This document shows, one piece after another, positions 16,094 to 24,994 of a DNA stretch of 64,000 nt. Below the pieces are notes generated by a model. It had not been told where the DNA came from. It did not search any database and saw nothing but the letters and a program-made list of their open reading frames with translations. Both the position numbers and the translations under genes were made by a program. Where the stretch lies: assembly GCA_964352025.1 (NCBI GenBank), contig CAYGPZ010000001.1, positions 372,001 to 436,000 on the forward strand, read 5' to 3'. How positions within the stretch are numbered: position 1 is the stretch's first letter; each line of letters begins with the position of its first letter. The stretch comes from Hirschia sp964352025. Its GTDB lineage: Bacteria; Pseudomonadota; Alphaproteobacteria; Caulobacterales; Hyphomonadaceae.

Positions 16094-16873
16094 ATGTCTT
16101 TTGCCTTAACTGAATTTCATAAAACACCGGCTGGAAAAATAGCCTATCGTCATTCTGGTGGAAATTTACAAAAGACAGGCATTGTCTGGTGTGGTGGTTT
16201 GCGTTCAGACATGATGGGTGGCAAGGCGACTGAGTTGCACCAAGCGGCCATGGCAGAAGATCGCCCGTATTTGCGTTTTGACTATACTGGGCATGGTGAA
16301 AGTGATGTGCCTTTTGATCAAACAACAATTGCAGATTGGAAGCGAGATGCAATCCTAGCCATAGATGAGCTAATCGAAGGTCCGGTGATCATTGTAGGAT
16401 CTTCCATGGGCGGGTGGACGTCATTGCTGGCAACAATGGAGCGTCCTGAGCGTGTCAAAGGACTTGTATTGGTTGCGCCTGCACCTGACTTTACCGAAAA
16501 GCTGATGTGGCAGGGTTTTTCAGACGGTATTCGCAATGAAATCAATGAAAAAGGTTTCTGGATGCGCCCATCTGAATATGAGGACGACTATCCGATCACA
16601 AAGGCATTGATAGATGCTGGCCGAGAGCTACAAATCACTGACAATCCGATCGATTTAGACAATATTCCGGTGCGCATTATTCAGGGCGTTCTAGATGACG
16701 CTGTGCCTTGGGAATATGCACAGAAATTAGTTCAGATTATCACGTCAGAAGATATTCGCTTTGACCTTGTCAAAGATGGTGATCACCGTATGTCACGTCC
16801 ACAAGACATCGCCTTGCTAAAACACACTGTGCTGGAACTAGCAGATCAGCTGGATGCGTCTTCTTCCGCTTGA
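16094..16873 (+). CDS. Alpha/beta hydrolase, ABHD10-like
   Basis: A 259-residue alpha/beta hydrolase. The nucleophile elbow G-S-S104-M-G, Asp in QGVLDDAVPW and His in KDGDHRMSRP form the triad. WCGGLRSDMMGGKATELHQ and LRFDYTGHGES resemble the ABHD10 group of small thioesterases/esterases; the substrate is unknown. GGAG lies 6 nt before the ATG at 16094, so the upstream TTG extension is rejected. The last 28 bp overlap the convergent YeeZ-like gene. It is cytosolic, with no signal peptide. Confidence 0.85.
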   Translation: MSFALTEFHKTPAGKIAYRHSGGNLQKTGIVWCGGLRSDMMGGKATELHQAAMAEDRPYLRFDYTGHGESDVPFDQTTIADWKRDAILAIDELIEGPVIIVGSSMGGWTSLLATMERPERVKGLVLVAPAPDFTEKLMWQGFSDGIRNEINEKGFWMRPSEYEDDYPITKALIDAGRELQITDNPIDLDNIPVRIIQGVLDDAVPWEYAQKLVQIITSEDIRFDLVKDGDHRMSRPQDIALLKHTVLELADQLDASSSA

Positions 16874-17700
16874 AGCACAGCTTTTAAGCCAACCATGTAA
16901 TTTGGATATTTAGGCAGCCATCCAAGCTCCGATTTAACGCGGGCATTGGAAATGCGTTTGCATTCGGAATAAAAACGCTGCGCTTTAACTGGCAGGCCGG
17001 CATCTTCAAAGGCGACTTTTGGCGGAGGCGGGACATTTAGCAACTTTGCGCCATGTTCAATGAGTTCTTGAGGTGAGCAGGGCTTGTCATCAGCGACATT
17101 ATAGATGCGGCCCGGATTAGGTCTAGCGATTGAGCGTGCAAGAATATCTGCAATATCTTCAACGTGTGCGCGGGAAAATATCTGACCTTCCTTGATGATG
17201 CGGCGGGATCTACCCGAACGAATACGATCAAAAGTCGATCTGCCAGGGCCATAAATTCCGGGTAGACGAAATATGTGCGCACCGATATCTTGCCATTGTC
17301 TTTCTGCAATAGCGCGGTTTTTTGCTTCTTCGCTTAACGGTTTTATCGGTGTTTCTTCAAACGCCCAACCGCCACCTAAATCGCCATAAACGCCTGTGGA
17401 GGATAAAAATCCTATCCATGTTTGGGAGCCGAAATAGTTTTTCACCTTGGAAAATTTTGCAAAAACAGGGCAGCCATGTGCTGTTGGCGGAACCGAAATG
17501 AGCACGGCAGATGGGGGCTTATCGACAGGAAATGCCTTATCTGGCCATTGCAGTAATTGGACGTTTTTATTGTCAGGGTCAAATTTCGTTTCGGGTGTAC
17601 GATTTGTACCAAAAACATGCCATTTCGGACCCGAAATATGTTTCGCCAAATATTTTGCTGTGTAGCCATATCCAAAACACAATAGCGAATTAACAGTCAT
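16846..17700 (-). CDS. NAD(P)-binding SDR, YeeZ-like
   Basis: A 284-residue atypical short-chain dehydrogenase. CFGYGYTAKYLAKHI is the N-terminal dinucleotide-binding loop of the YeeZ group, and FLSSTGVYGDLGGGWAFEE the active-site region with Y-x-x-x-like placement; HIFRLPGIYGPGRS is typical of epimerase-fold proteins. The family is NAD(P)-binding but its substrate is not established. It is convergent with the ABHD10-like gene by a 28-bp overlap and divergent from the TPR gene (66 bp), so it is probably expressed alone. Confidence 0.8.
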   Translation of the reverse strand: MTVNSLLCFGYGYTAKYLAKHISGPKWHVFGTNRTPETKFDPDNKNVQLLQWPDKAFPVDKPPSAVLISVPPTAHGCPVFAKFSKVKNYFGSQTWIGFLSSTGVYGDLGGGWAFEETPIKPLSEEAKNRAIAERQWQDIGAHIFRLPGIYGPGRSTFDRIRSGRSRRIIKEGQIFSRAHVEDIADILARSIARPNPGRIYNVADDKPCSPQELIEHGAKLLNVPPPPKVAFEDAGLPVKAQRFYSECKRISNARVKSELGWLPKYPNYMVGLKAVLQAEEDASS

Positions 17701-17766
17701 GTCATTTGTACCTTCAGGATTGAGCGCGTAAGGTAGCGCAAGATCTTCCCTCAGGAGTAAGCTGCT

Positions 17767-18429
17767 ATGATCGCATTCGTCCAGTCCAGTCTGGTATCAG
17801 TTTTTTTGATGCTGGATGCGTCTTCTCAATATGTTGCGGATGAAACAGCGCGTTTACAGGCATGTATCGACAAATTAGAGGCGGCCCCAGAAGAGGCTTA
17901 TGAAGATGGTCTGGCTTGGATGGCGGAAACAAATCGTGCGCGTGCGCGCCATTGTACTGCGCTGGCATTGATTGAGCTGGGACATATTGAAGAAGGTGCA
18001 GCAAGGCTAGAAGATCTTGCTAACGCCACAGATGGTGGTTCAATTGGCGAACGCGCGGTTTATCTGGCGCAATCGGGCAATGCATGGCTAATCGCGCTCC
18101 GCTATGAGGCGGCTGATTTAACGCTGAGCAATGCTATTCGCTTATCTCCTAAAGATGGAGAGCTATATAAAGACCGTGCACGCGCCCGTGTGATGCTAGA
18201 AAACTGGTTTGGTGTCGATGATGACGCGACCCAAGCCCTTAGTTCCAGAGCAGATGATATTGATGCGCTAAAGCTGCGGATTAAAGCGCGTATGGAGCTG
18301 GGTGAGCTGGCGCTCGCATGGCGCGATGTACAAGTTGCGATGCAAGTCGCGCCAGAAGATATCAACGTCCTATTACTGCGCGGAGAAGTCCGCGAAGCCC
18401 AAAGAAAAGAAGAGATTTCTCAGCGCTAG
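17767..18429 (+). CDS. Exported tetratricopeptide-repeat protein
   Basis: A 220-residue protein with an N-terminal hydrophobic signal-like segment (IAFVQSSLVSVFLML) and several degenerate TPR units: ARHCTALALIELGHIEEGAARLE, LTLSNAIRLSPKDGELYKDRARARVM, and LRIKARMELGELALAWRDVQ with A/L/G spacing of TPR helices. TPR domains mediate protein-protein contacts; the partner is unknown. AGGAG lies 9 nt before the ATG. No terminator with a clear T-run was seen before the convergent chemoreceptor gene, whose stop is 40 bp away. Confidence 0.75.
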   Translation: MIAFVQSSLVSVFLMLDASSQYVADETARLQACIDKLEAAPEEAYEDGLAWMAETNRARARHCTALALIELGHIEEGAARLEDLANATDGGSIGERAVYLAQSGNAWLIALRYEAADLTLSNAIRLSPKDGELYKDRARARVMLENWFGVDDDATQALSSRADDIDALKLRIKARMELGELALAWRDVQVAMQVAPEDINVLLLRGEVREAQRKEEISQR

Positions 18430-18469
18430 AGTAGAGCTTTCTCTCCACATAAACGTCTTTGGGAATCAG

Positions 18470-20404
18470 CTAAGCAATACGCAGCCTTTCAATATACTCG
18501 CCAGTGTCCTTTTTGAGTGTATTGGCTTGGTCAGATAGAGAATTGGCTGAGTCATTTAGGTTGTGAGAGTGGTCGTGAGTTTCTTTAACGCGGGTCGCAA
18601 GATTTAGCAGGGTAGATGCAACTGTCTCGGACTTTTGCGTAGCTTCGGTGACGCGCTCGGCGATATCTTGTGTTGCCGATTTTTGCGTTTCGACAGCCGA
18701 TACAATTTGCGTCGCCATGCCTGACATTTGTTCGATATGAGATACCACATTATTTATCGCGTTGGAGGCGCTATCGACCGCGGTCTGGATCGCAGTGATA
18801 CGTTCATTGACGGATATGGTTGATTTGGATGTCTGGTCAGCGAGTTGTTTGACTTCGTTTGCGACCACAGCAAATCCTTTACCGGCTTCGCCTGCGCGTG
18901 CTGCTTCAATTGTCGCATTGAGAGAAAGCAAATTGGTTTGAGACGCGATGTTATGGATTAAGGAAACGACTTCTACGATTTCCTCAACTGCGTTTTTCAA
19001 ATTGAATACTGTTTCTTCTAGTTTCGCTGTGTTTTCAACTGCTTCTTTACCTGTGCTCTGGCTCTGGTTTGCTTGTCTGAAGATCTCATCTATTGAGGCT
19101 GCAAGTTCAGTTGAAGCTTGGCTCATAGCGGTCGTAGCAGCTGCGGTTTCTTTGGCGAATATTGCAGCCTGACTAGCTTCAATACCAGATTTTTCTGCGT
19201 CTTTTTGAAGTGTTTGAGAGGTTTGCAATAGTTTATCCGATGAAGCACCAAGAGACTGGATGGTTTGACCTAAATTCATCTCTAGATCTTCAACAATCAT
19301 CGTACGTTCACGAATACGATTTTCTCTGGCAATTCTGTTGGATACAATTTGTTTCTGCCGCAATTCTTCTGCATCTTCTTTGTGCTTTTTGAAGATGTTG
19401 AGCGTTTTCTGCATTGTTTTTATTTCGTGACCTTTGCGATCTTCAATCGCATTTTCAAGGTCGGACAATTCTAGCATTTGCTTTGCCATTGAACGCAGAG
19501 GAACTCTGATAGAGCGGCCAATGATATTTGTGACGATGATCAGAAATATCGAAATGAAAAAGATAAGCGCCGCGATTTGATAAAGAGATTTTGCGCGGTG
19601 TTTTTCACTCGTGGCAACATTTTCAGATGTTGTAATCTGGGATTCTTGGGAAAGGGACATCAATGAGGTGTGTAGCTGTGAAAATGCAGTTTCGACTTCA
19701 CCTGAAAGCTTTGAAACGATAAGTCGCGTGTGTGCCCAGTTTTTAAAGTCTTTTTGGTAAGTTTCAATAAGGCTTGTCATTTCTGTTTTGAAAGACTGAG
19801 GGAGGTCTTCCGTATTCAATATTGTTTTGAACTCAGTGACGCGGTTATCTAGTCGAGTAATGTACTTATCTTGGACGCGCATGATGAAGTCTTTCTCATG
19901 TCGGCGCATCATTAGCATTTTTACCATCAGCTCGTGATTTTCGATATTCGAGAGCTTTTCCTCGGCATTGTGGACGGAGCGTCTCAGGCTGCCCTGTAAT
20001 CCATCATTTTCGGTCAGGCCTAGCTTGGATTGTTGTTCAAATAAGTTTTTGACACCGTTTTGATAGGCGACAAATTTGGTCAGAATAGGGGATGCTTTTT
20101 TGTCTTTTGATATGATTGCTTGCAGTTTCGAACGCGCTGATTTGGTATGAGTTTCGAATTCTTCGAAACGCGCAAAACTTCTCTCAGCAATTGCCGCAGT
20201 TTCAATGCGTCGTAGATCCAAAACGACACTCATGACTTCTTCAATATTGCTCGATGTTATTCTTGCGTTGCGTTCTTTTAGCAGTGCTTTTTCTAGGCCC
20301 TGATTTCCAAGATAAATGACGCTGCCAATACTCAAACTTGAGAGTACGACAATAATGCTCAGCGCTTTTAAGCGCCAAGCAACGGACATTTTTGAGATGT
20401 TCAT
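18470..20404 (-). CDS. Methyl-accepting chemotaxis protein with HBM-type sensor domain
   Basis: A 644-residue chemoreceptor. TM1 lies at ~12-32, followed by a ~240-residue all-helical periplasmic region; MLMMRRHEKDFIMR resembles the conserved helix of helical bimodular (HBM) sensor domains. TM2 lies at ~272-298, then HAMP (~298-352), an adaptation region, and the signalling hairpin with NIASQTNLLSLNATIEAARAGEAGK and GFAVVANEVKQLAD. HBM receptors in other bacteria sense organic acids or polyamines; the ligand here is unknown. No che genes are adjacent. No CheR-tethering pentapeptide ends the protein. The 203-bp upstream gap is AT-rich with no other gene. Confidence 0.92.
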   Translation of the reverse strand: MNISKMSVAWRLKALSIIVVLSSLSIGSVIYLGNQGLEKALLKERNARITSSNIEEVMSVVLDLRRIETAAIAERSFARFEEFETHTKSARSKLQAIISKDKKASPILTKFVAYQNGVKNLFEQQSKLGLTENDGLQGSLRRSVHNAEEKLSNIENHELMVKMLMMRRHEKDFIMRVQDKYITRLDNRVTEFKTILNTEDLPQSFKTEMTSLIETYQKDFKNWAHTRLIVSKLSGEVETAFSQLHTSLMSLSQESQITTSENVATSEKHRAKSLYQIAALIFFISIFLIIVTNIIGRSIRVPLRSMAKQMLELSDLENAIEDRKGHEIKTMQKTLNIFKKHKEDAEELRQKQIVSNRIARENRIRERTMIVEDLEMNLGQTIQSLGASSDKLLQTSQTLQKDAEKSGIEASQAAIFAKETAAATTAMSQASTELAASIDEIFRQANQSQSTGKEAVENTAKLEETVFNLKNAVEEIVEVVSLIHNIASQTNLLSLNATIEAARAGEAGKGFAVVANEVKQLADQTSKSTISVNERITAIQTAVDSASNAINNVVSHIEQMSGMATQIVSAVETQKSATQDIAERVTEATQKSETVASTLLNLATRVKETHDHSHNLNDSANSLSDQANTLKKDTGEYIERLRIA

Positions 20405-20607
20405 AACGCGACCTGAAATAAATAAAGTATGCTCTAGTGAATTTCAGGAAAAACGATTTAGGTTAACGAATACTTGCGGTACGGTTAAGGTTTACAAAAG
20501 TGTCACATAGTTAAAATTATTAATTAAAGTTCAAAAAGAGTGTTCTTTTAATATATTGAAATATAGAGATATTTTTTAATTTTGAGCTATGATTTTTGGC
20601 ATATTTG

Positions 20608-21780
20608 TTATGCGTTTGGGGATGTGTTTTCTGCTAAACGTGCTTTGAGGCGGTCGCTTGCTTTTTCTTTGACGCTTTCAGAACGTAGCTGCCCACACGC
20701 CGCGAAAATATCGCGTCCGCGTGGTGTGCGGATTGGAGCAGATAGGCCAGCTCTGTTAAGCACCTCAGCAAAGGTTTCAATCTTTTCCCATTCCGAACAC
20801 TCATAAGGGGAGCCTGGCCATGGGTTAAACGGAATGAGATTGATCTTAGCCGGAATTCCCTTGAGCAGTTTTACAAGATCGACTGCTTCAGCAAGGCTAT
20901 CATTTACGTCTTTAAGCATGACGTATTCAAACGTTACCCGTTTTGAGTTTCCAAGATCCGGATATGCCTTAATCGCATCAAAAAGGCACTCAAGATTGTA
21001 CTTTTTATTGATTGGCACAATTTCATCGCGCAAATCATCATTGGTTGCGTGAAGTGAGATAGCGAGCATTGCATTGGTGCGTGCTCCCAACTCTGGAATT
21101 TTGGGTGCTACACCTGCGGTCGAGACAGTAATACGACGACGACCAATGGAGATACCCTCGCAATCGGAAATCGTGTCGATAGCTTCAACGACATTGTCTA
21201 AATTATAAAGAGGTTCACCCATGCCCATAAAGACAATGTTGGTGAGTTTGCGATTTTCGCTTGGTGTTGGCCATTCGCCTAAAGCGTCGCGCGCAACAAG
21301 CACTTGAGAGACGATCTCCTGAGCGGTGAGGTTGCGCACCATCTTCTGTGTGCCGGTGTGGCAGAATGTGCAGCTGAGTGTGCAGCCTACTTGCGAGGAC
21401 ACGCATAATGCGCCTGAGCGAGCAACGTCGGGAATAAATACACTCTCTGCTTCAACAGCAGGGCCAAAACGCGAGAGCCATTTTTGTGTGCCATCAACTG
21501 AAACTTTATGTTCAACGATTTCTGGCCGCGCCACAGTGTGATTTTCCACTAGCTTGGCACGCATATCTTTGGCGATATTCGTCATGTCGTCGAAATCGGT
21601 GACACCAAAATTGTGCATCCAATGTGAAATCTGCTTTGCCCGCATTTTGGCTTTTTTCTTATCAATGCCAATTTCTTCCATGCGTTCGCGCAGCTTAACG
21701 AGCGAAAGGCCAGAAAGGTTTACGGGGCCAGTCTCAGCTGATGCAGCCGGACGGCGAGAGAGATCTAATTCTGTGGACAT
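20608..21780 (-). CDS. rlmN: Dual-specificity rRNA/tRNA adenine C2 methyltransferase RlmN
   Basis: A 390-residue radical-SAM methyltransferase that methylates C2 of A2503 in 23S rRNA and A37 in some tRNAs. The 4Fe-4S motif C-x3-C-x2-C is at residues 133, 137 and 140 (GCTLSCTFCHTG). MGMGEPLYNLDNV and STAGVAPKI are SAM-binding motifs, and the mechanistic Cys lies in GRDIFAACGQL near the C-terminus. The N-terminal ~100 residues form the RNA-binding domain. Length is normal. It is downstream of the Dabb lipoprotein gene on the same strand. Confidence 0.97.
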   Translation of the reverse strand: MSTELDLSRRPAASAETGPVNLSGLSLVKLRERMEEIGIDKKKAKMRAKQISHWMHNFGVTDFDDMTNIAKDMRAKLVENHTVARPEIVEHKVSVDGTQKWLSRFGPAVEAESVFIPDVARSGALCVSSQVGCTLSCTFCHTGTQKMVRNLTAQEIVSQVLVARDALGEWPTPSENRKLTNIVFMGMGEPLYNLDNVVEAIDTISDCEGISIGRRRITVSTAGVAPKIPELGARTNAMLAISLHATNDDLRDEIVPINKKYNLECLFDAIKAYPDLGNSKRVTFEYVMLKDVNDSLAEAVDLVKLLKGIPAKINLIPFNPWPGSPYECSEWEKIETFAEVLNRAGLSAPIRTPRGRDIFAACGQLRSESVKEKASDRLKARLAENTSPNA

Positions 21781-21836
21781 GCCGCGCTTATAACTTGAAA
21801 ATTGCCGCGCGTCACGTCCTCAGTGAATCAAGGCTG

Positions 21837-22253
21837 CTATGAAGGTTGATCGTCAGATGACGCTGTTCCGTCAAAGACACGAACTTTGGCCCAGTTGTCT
21901 TTGTGAACTTCAATGAATTCTTTGTGCGGCGCGCTCACTTGATATGCATCATGGGCTTCAACATCTTTGAATATGACATTCAAGGCGACATCAAAACCTA
22001 AATCATTGACATCTCTTTGTTTTTCTGTGGCACGTGGCCCAGCGGAGAAAAACACTATGCCGTCGTGTGGAGCAAGATAATTATAGCAACCAGCGATAAG
22101 TGCATCGATGCTTTCTTGATCATTATTCTTTAAGTCGAAGAACACGTTATGCGTCAACATGTTTTGGCTTTGCTCGCTGTAAGATTGAGGTTGTTTATCT
22201 TGATATGCACAAGCAGACACCATCAATCCTAGAAGGATAGGTAAAAATTTCAT
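21837..22253 (-). CDS. Lipoprotein with Dabb (stress-responsive A/B barrel) domain
   Basis: A ~138-residue predicted lipoprotein: MKFLPILLGLMVSAC contains the lipobox V-S-A-C. The remainder matches the Dabb dimeric ferredoxin-like barrel: LTHNVFFDLKNNDQESIDALIAGC, then DLGFDVALNVIFKDVEAHDAYQ and PHKEFIEVH near the end. Dabb proteins are usually cytosolic; an outer-membrane-anchored copy is uncommon. The ATG at 22253 gives a normal signal peptide; an upstream ATG at 22283 overlaps the stop of the IalB-like gene (TAATG), so the true start may be there with coupled translation. Confidence 0.75.
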   Translation of the reverse strand: MKFLPILLGLMVSACAYQDKQPQSYSEQSQNMLTHNVFFDLKNNDQESIDALIAGCYNYLAPHDGIVFFSAGPRATEKQRDVNDLGFDVALNVIFKDVEAHDAYQVSAPHKEFIEVHKDNWAKVRVFDGTASSDDQPS

Positions 22254-22282
22254 AACAGGCTCTATAGTTTGTGTGAAACCCA

Positions 22283-22828
22283 TTAACTACATGCGGCTGC
22301 AGCACGGTCAATGGCGGCTGACGAGCCTTTTAGCGAAAAGTGATATGCTGTCCGCGTGTCGCGGGTAGAGACAGCTTCGACACGCAATGTTGAGCCTCTT
22401 TTTAAGGCGCTGACAACGCTGCGTTCATTGCGATCTTCCAGAAAACCTTCATTGCCTGAGGTGTACATGCGCCAGCGTTCGCGGCCAATAATAGCTTCGG
22501 GTGGAAGGTCGCCGCGTAATTCATACCCAACTTTAAGACTAGGTTGGCCTTTTCCAGCGCCAGATTTCCAATTGGCTACAAAGAAATGCACATCACCATG
22601 GTTCACGTCTTTAGGCGCTTTGTCTTGCGCGGCTGTCGCCGCAAAACAAACGAGATCACCATCCACTTTCTGCGTGAATACCTGCCAGTCTTTAAAGCTA
22701 CCAACCGCTTTAACCTGCGCAAAGGCAGAATAGGGGGTGATGAACGCAGCTAGAATTACGGCGAATAGACCGCGCTTAACAAATTTAAAGGGCGCAGATT
22801 TGGCGTATGGCATATTGTCGGTGATCAT
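22283..22828 (-). CDS. Invasion-associated locus B (IalB)-like exported protein
   Basis: A 181-residue exported protein. The signal peptide has a long n-region and ends near PYSAFAQV. The mature part matches the IalB family common in alphaproteobacteria: AVGSFKDWQVFTQ, a central VCFAATAAQDKAP, YELRGDLPPEAIIGRERWRMY and GSTLRVEAVSTRDT. Two cysteines (residues ~60 and the penultimate one) probably pair. The molecular role is unclear; the name comes from a Bartonella invasion locus and does not imply virulence here. It overlaps the downstream Dabb lipoprotein gene at TAATG. Confidence 0.8.
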   Translation of the reverse strand: MITDNMPYAKSAPFKFVKRGLFAVILAAFITPYSAFAQVKAVGSFKDWQVFTQKVDGDLVCFAATAAQDKAPKDVNHGDVHFFVANWKSGAGKGQPSLKVGYELRGDLPPEAIIGRERWRMYTSGNEGFLEDRNERSVVSALKRGSTLRVEAVSTRDTRTAYHFSLKGSSAAIDRAAAACS

Positions 22829-22939
22829 TATTGGTTCATCCCCATCAAGTCTTGACGCATTGTCTAACGTAATTATTCGACGTTAACCATGAAATAAATA
22901 AGGCAGGAGCAAATATCGCTGAAATTTTGAGGTAGCTGC

Positions 22940-23476
22940 TCAAATCAACGGATATGATGCTTCTTCTTGATAGAGGCTTTGGTATTTGCCCGGCTGTGAA
23001 GAATAAAGCGCAAACCTATCGATCGTAAATTCAGGTGTCTCAAACATAGCGTGACGTTCTAGATAGTCTGCGACAGGGATGGGCTGGATGCCTTTGAGGT
23101 AGGCGAGTGTGACGTGCGGTGTATAGGCGTGTTTGTCTTTTTTAATGCCAAGCTTACTGCCCGCATTTGAGCATTTATTGGAAAGTCTGATTAAGTCTTG
23201 GCTTTCAGATACGCCAGTCCACAATGTGTGTGGTTCATACCCGCCAAATTGACCGACATTGGATAATCTCAGGCTTAGACGGGGGAGGCTAATATTTGCC
23301 AATGCTGCATCAAGGTCACGTGCAGTTGCATCTTGAACATCACCATAAAATTTTAGAGTGAGGTGAAGGTTTTCTTTGTGACGCCATTTAGCTCCATCTA
23401 ATCCCTTTTGCATGGATTTTAAGATTTCGCAGATGTCTTCAGGAAGGGGCAGGGCCGCAAATAATCGATATGACAT
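22940..23476 (-). CDS. thpR: RNA 2',3'-cyclic phosphodiesterase (2H family)
   Basis: A 178-residue 2H phosphoesterase. The two catalytic H-x-T-x motifs are HLTL (residues 38-41) and HVTL (121-124), placed symmetrically on the duplicated fold. The start YRLFAALPLPEDI and WRHKENLHLTLKFYGDV are typical of ThpR/LigT. The enzyme opens 2',3'-cyclic phosphate RNA ends to 2'-phosphates and can ligate tRNA halves in vitro. It is a single gene in the minus orientation, divergent from the BI-1 gene by 205 bp. Confidence 0.95.
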   Translation of the reverse strand: MSYRLFAALPLPEDICEILKSMQKGLDGAKWRHKENLHLTLKFYGDVQDATARDLDAALANISLPRLSLRLSNVGQFGGYEPHTLWTGVSESQDLIRLSNKCSNAGSKLGIKKDKHAYTPHVTLAYLKGIQPIPVADYLERHAMFETPEFTIDRFALYSSQPGKYQSLYQEEASYPLI

Positions 23477-23681
23477 AATAATCCTGCTCTAAGGCAGCTT
23501 GTTTTCTTAACGAATGGTCAAGCATTAGCAGGCGAAACATGGGTTTGAAACCAAAATAGTGCATTAGTAACGAGTATTTGGCCGAGAATCTAAGAAGGTA
23601 CTGGAAAACAGCCTTATTCTCACCTATATTGGTTATAGAATGTAATAATTATAGCGTCTAAAACTTAGGCAAAGGTGTTTA

Positions 23682-24413
23682 ATGTCGAACTTTCAATATT
23701 CACAAAATGCAGGTGCTGGCGCAGCTGATATGTCGGTTGATGCCGGCCTGCGAAGCTTTATGCTTGGTATTTACAACAAGATGGCTCTTGGTTTGGTCCT
23801 ATCAGCCGTGCTTGCAACAATCGTAGGTACTGTCGCACCCGTAACAGCGCTTGTTCTTGGAACTCCGCTTTATTATGTCGTCGCTTTTGCACCATTGGCT
23901 ATCCTATTGGGGTCATCATTTTTGATGAAAAACCCTTCGCCAACGGGAGCTGCATTGGTTTATTGGTCTGTCGTTGCTCTTCTCGGTATGGGAATGGGTG
24001 CGCTGGTTTACCGTTATGCTGGTATCCCTGACGGATTTACGACTGTTGCAAAGGCATTCTTCGTAACAGCAACTGCCTTTGGTGGTCTTAGCTTGTTTGG
24101 TTATACAACGAAGAAAGATCTATCTGGTTTTGGAACATTCCTGATTATGGGATTGATCGGAATTATCATTGCATCTGTTGTGAACATGTTCATGGCATCT
24201 TCTATGATGAGTTTCATCATATCAGTCGGCGGTGTTTTGATCTTCTCAGGTCTAACAGCTTATGACACACAGCGTTTGAAGCACTCATATTACGCTCTTG
24301 GTGGTGATAGCCGTTCAATGGCTGTTGCAACAAACTATGGTGCGTTGAGCCTGTACTTGAACTTTATCAACCTATTCCAATTCATCTTGGCGCTTATGGG
24401 CGGTGACGACTAG
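23682..24413 (+). CDS. Bax inhibitor-1/YccA family membrane protein
   Basis: A 243-residue integral membrane protein with seven predicted transmembrane helices. The N-terminus (NKMALGLVLSAVLATIVG) and the C-terminal AYDTQRLKHSYYALG loop, with its conserved Asp/His region followed by YLNFINLFQFILALMG, are hallmarks of the BI-1 superfamily. Bacterial members such as YccA modulate FtsH, and some are pH-dependent calcium leak channels. A strong terminator follows, so it is monocistronic. Confidence 0.92.
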   Translation: MSNFQYSQNAGAGAADMSVDAGLRSFMLGIYNKMALGLVLSAVLATIVGTVAPVTALVLGTPLYYVVAFAPLAILLGSSFLMKNPSPTGAALVYWSVVALLGMGMGALVYRYAGIPDGFTTVAKAFFVTATAFGGLSLFGYTTKKDLSGFGTFLIMGLIGIIIASVVNMFMASSMMSFIISVGGVLIFSGLTAYDTQRLKHSYYALGGDSRSMAVATNYGALSLYLNFINLFQFILALMGGDD

Positions 24414-24440
24414 TCACAATAGAGCTGAACTGATTTTAAG

Positions 24441-24474
24441 AAGCCCCGATCAAATGTGATTGGGGCTTTTTTTA
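24441..24474 (+). terminator. Intrinsic terminator of the BI-1/YccA gene
   Basis: AAGCCCCGATCA pairs with TGATTGGGGCTT around a 4-nt loop with one G-T pair, followed by seven Ts, 28 nt after the stop codon. Confidence 0.9.
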
Positions 24475-24994
24475 TATTTGTATTTGATTCGGCCGGGCTG
24501 AGTATTGTCTCAGTATTCGCGTGAAAATGATTCGATTTTTAAAAGGTCTCAGATAATTTAAAGGTCCACGAACGTCATTTTCATGGTAATTGTCGTTATC
24601 TCAGAAAATAAAAATCGTTTTTGATTTCCAATTTGAGAAATAACGTCCGATTTTAACAACTATGACTATGTTTTAACCATAATATCGGGCTTTTCGCTGC
24701 TTTTTTAATATAAGCCCCCTTTTCAAACCTATTATTAACCTCCACATTAACCATGTCGGACAGGCTGAGAAGTAAACGGTCCCGGACCCAACAGCCCCCC
24801 AGCCCCCCGTGTGGCCTATTGTTCCAAGTCTGTCTGACACCATTTCCCCAAAATTTAGATTTTGTCGCTCAACATCACGAATGTATTTGAGGGTGAGCAA
24901 GTTTTAAGCAGATGTCATGTAACGACTTCTTTGCTTAATGCGCGACGCAGGGTATCAGTATTACAACAAATGAATCGATTCTGATTGAGCACGA
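24475..24994. other. 520-bp intergenic region with inverted repeats and C-rich tract
   Basis: No convincing gene. It contains TGTCGGACAG (24754-24763) and CTGTCTGACA (24830-24839), a near-perfect 10-bp dyad enclosing the perfect palindrome GGTCC-C-GGACC (24778-24788) and a CAGCCCCCC repeat. TTAACC occurs three times at 24655-24750, two of them spaced TTAA-N8-TTAA, one base off the CtrA spacing. A 75-codon minus-strand frame over this region starts at TTG and looks spurious. The downstream part must hold the promoter of the ABC operon. Confidence 0.4.

Noticed and set aside
24735..24750. TTAA-N8-TTAA as a CtrA site
   Set aside because: Spacing is 8 instead of 7; it is mentioned only as a half-site cluster.
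24673..24900. 75-codon minus-strand frame in the 24.4-25.0 kb gap
   Set aside because: TTG start without Shine-Dalgarno, covers the inverted repeats and C-rich tract, and the product shows no family-like features.
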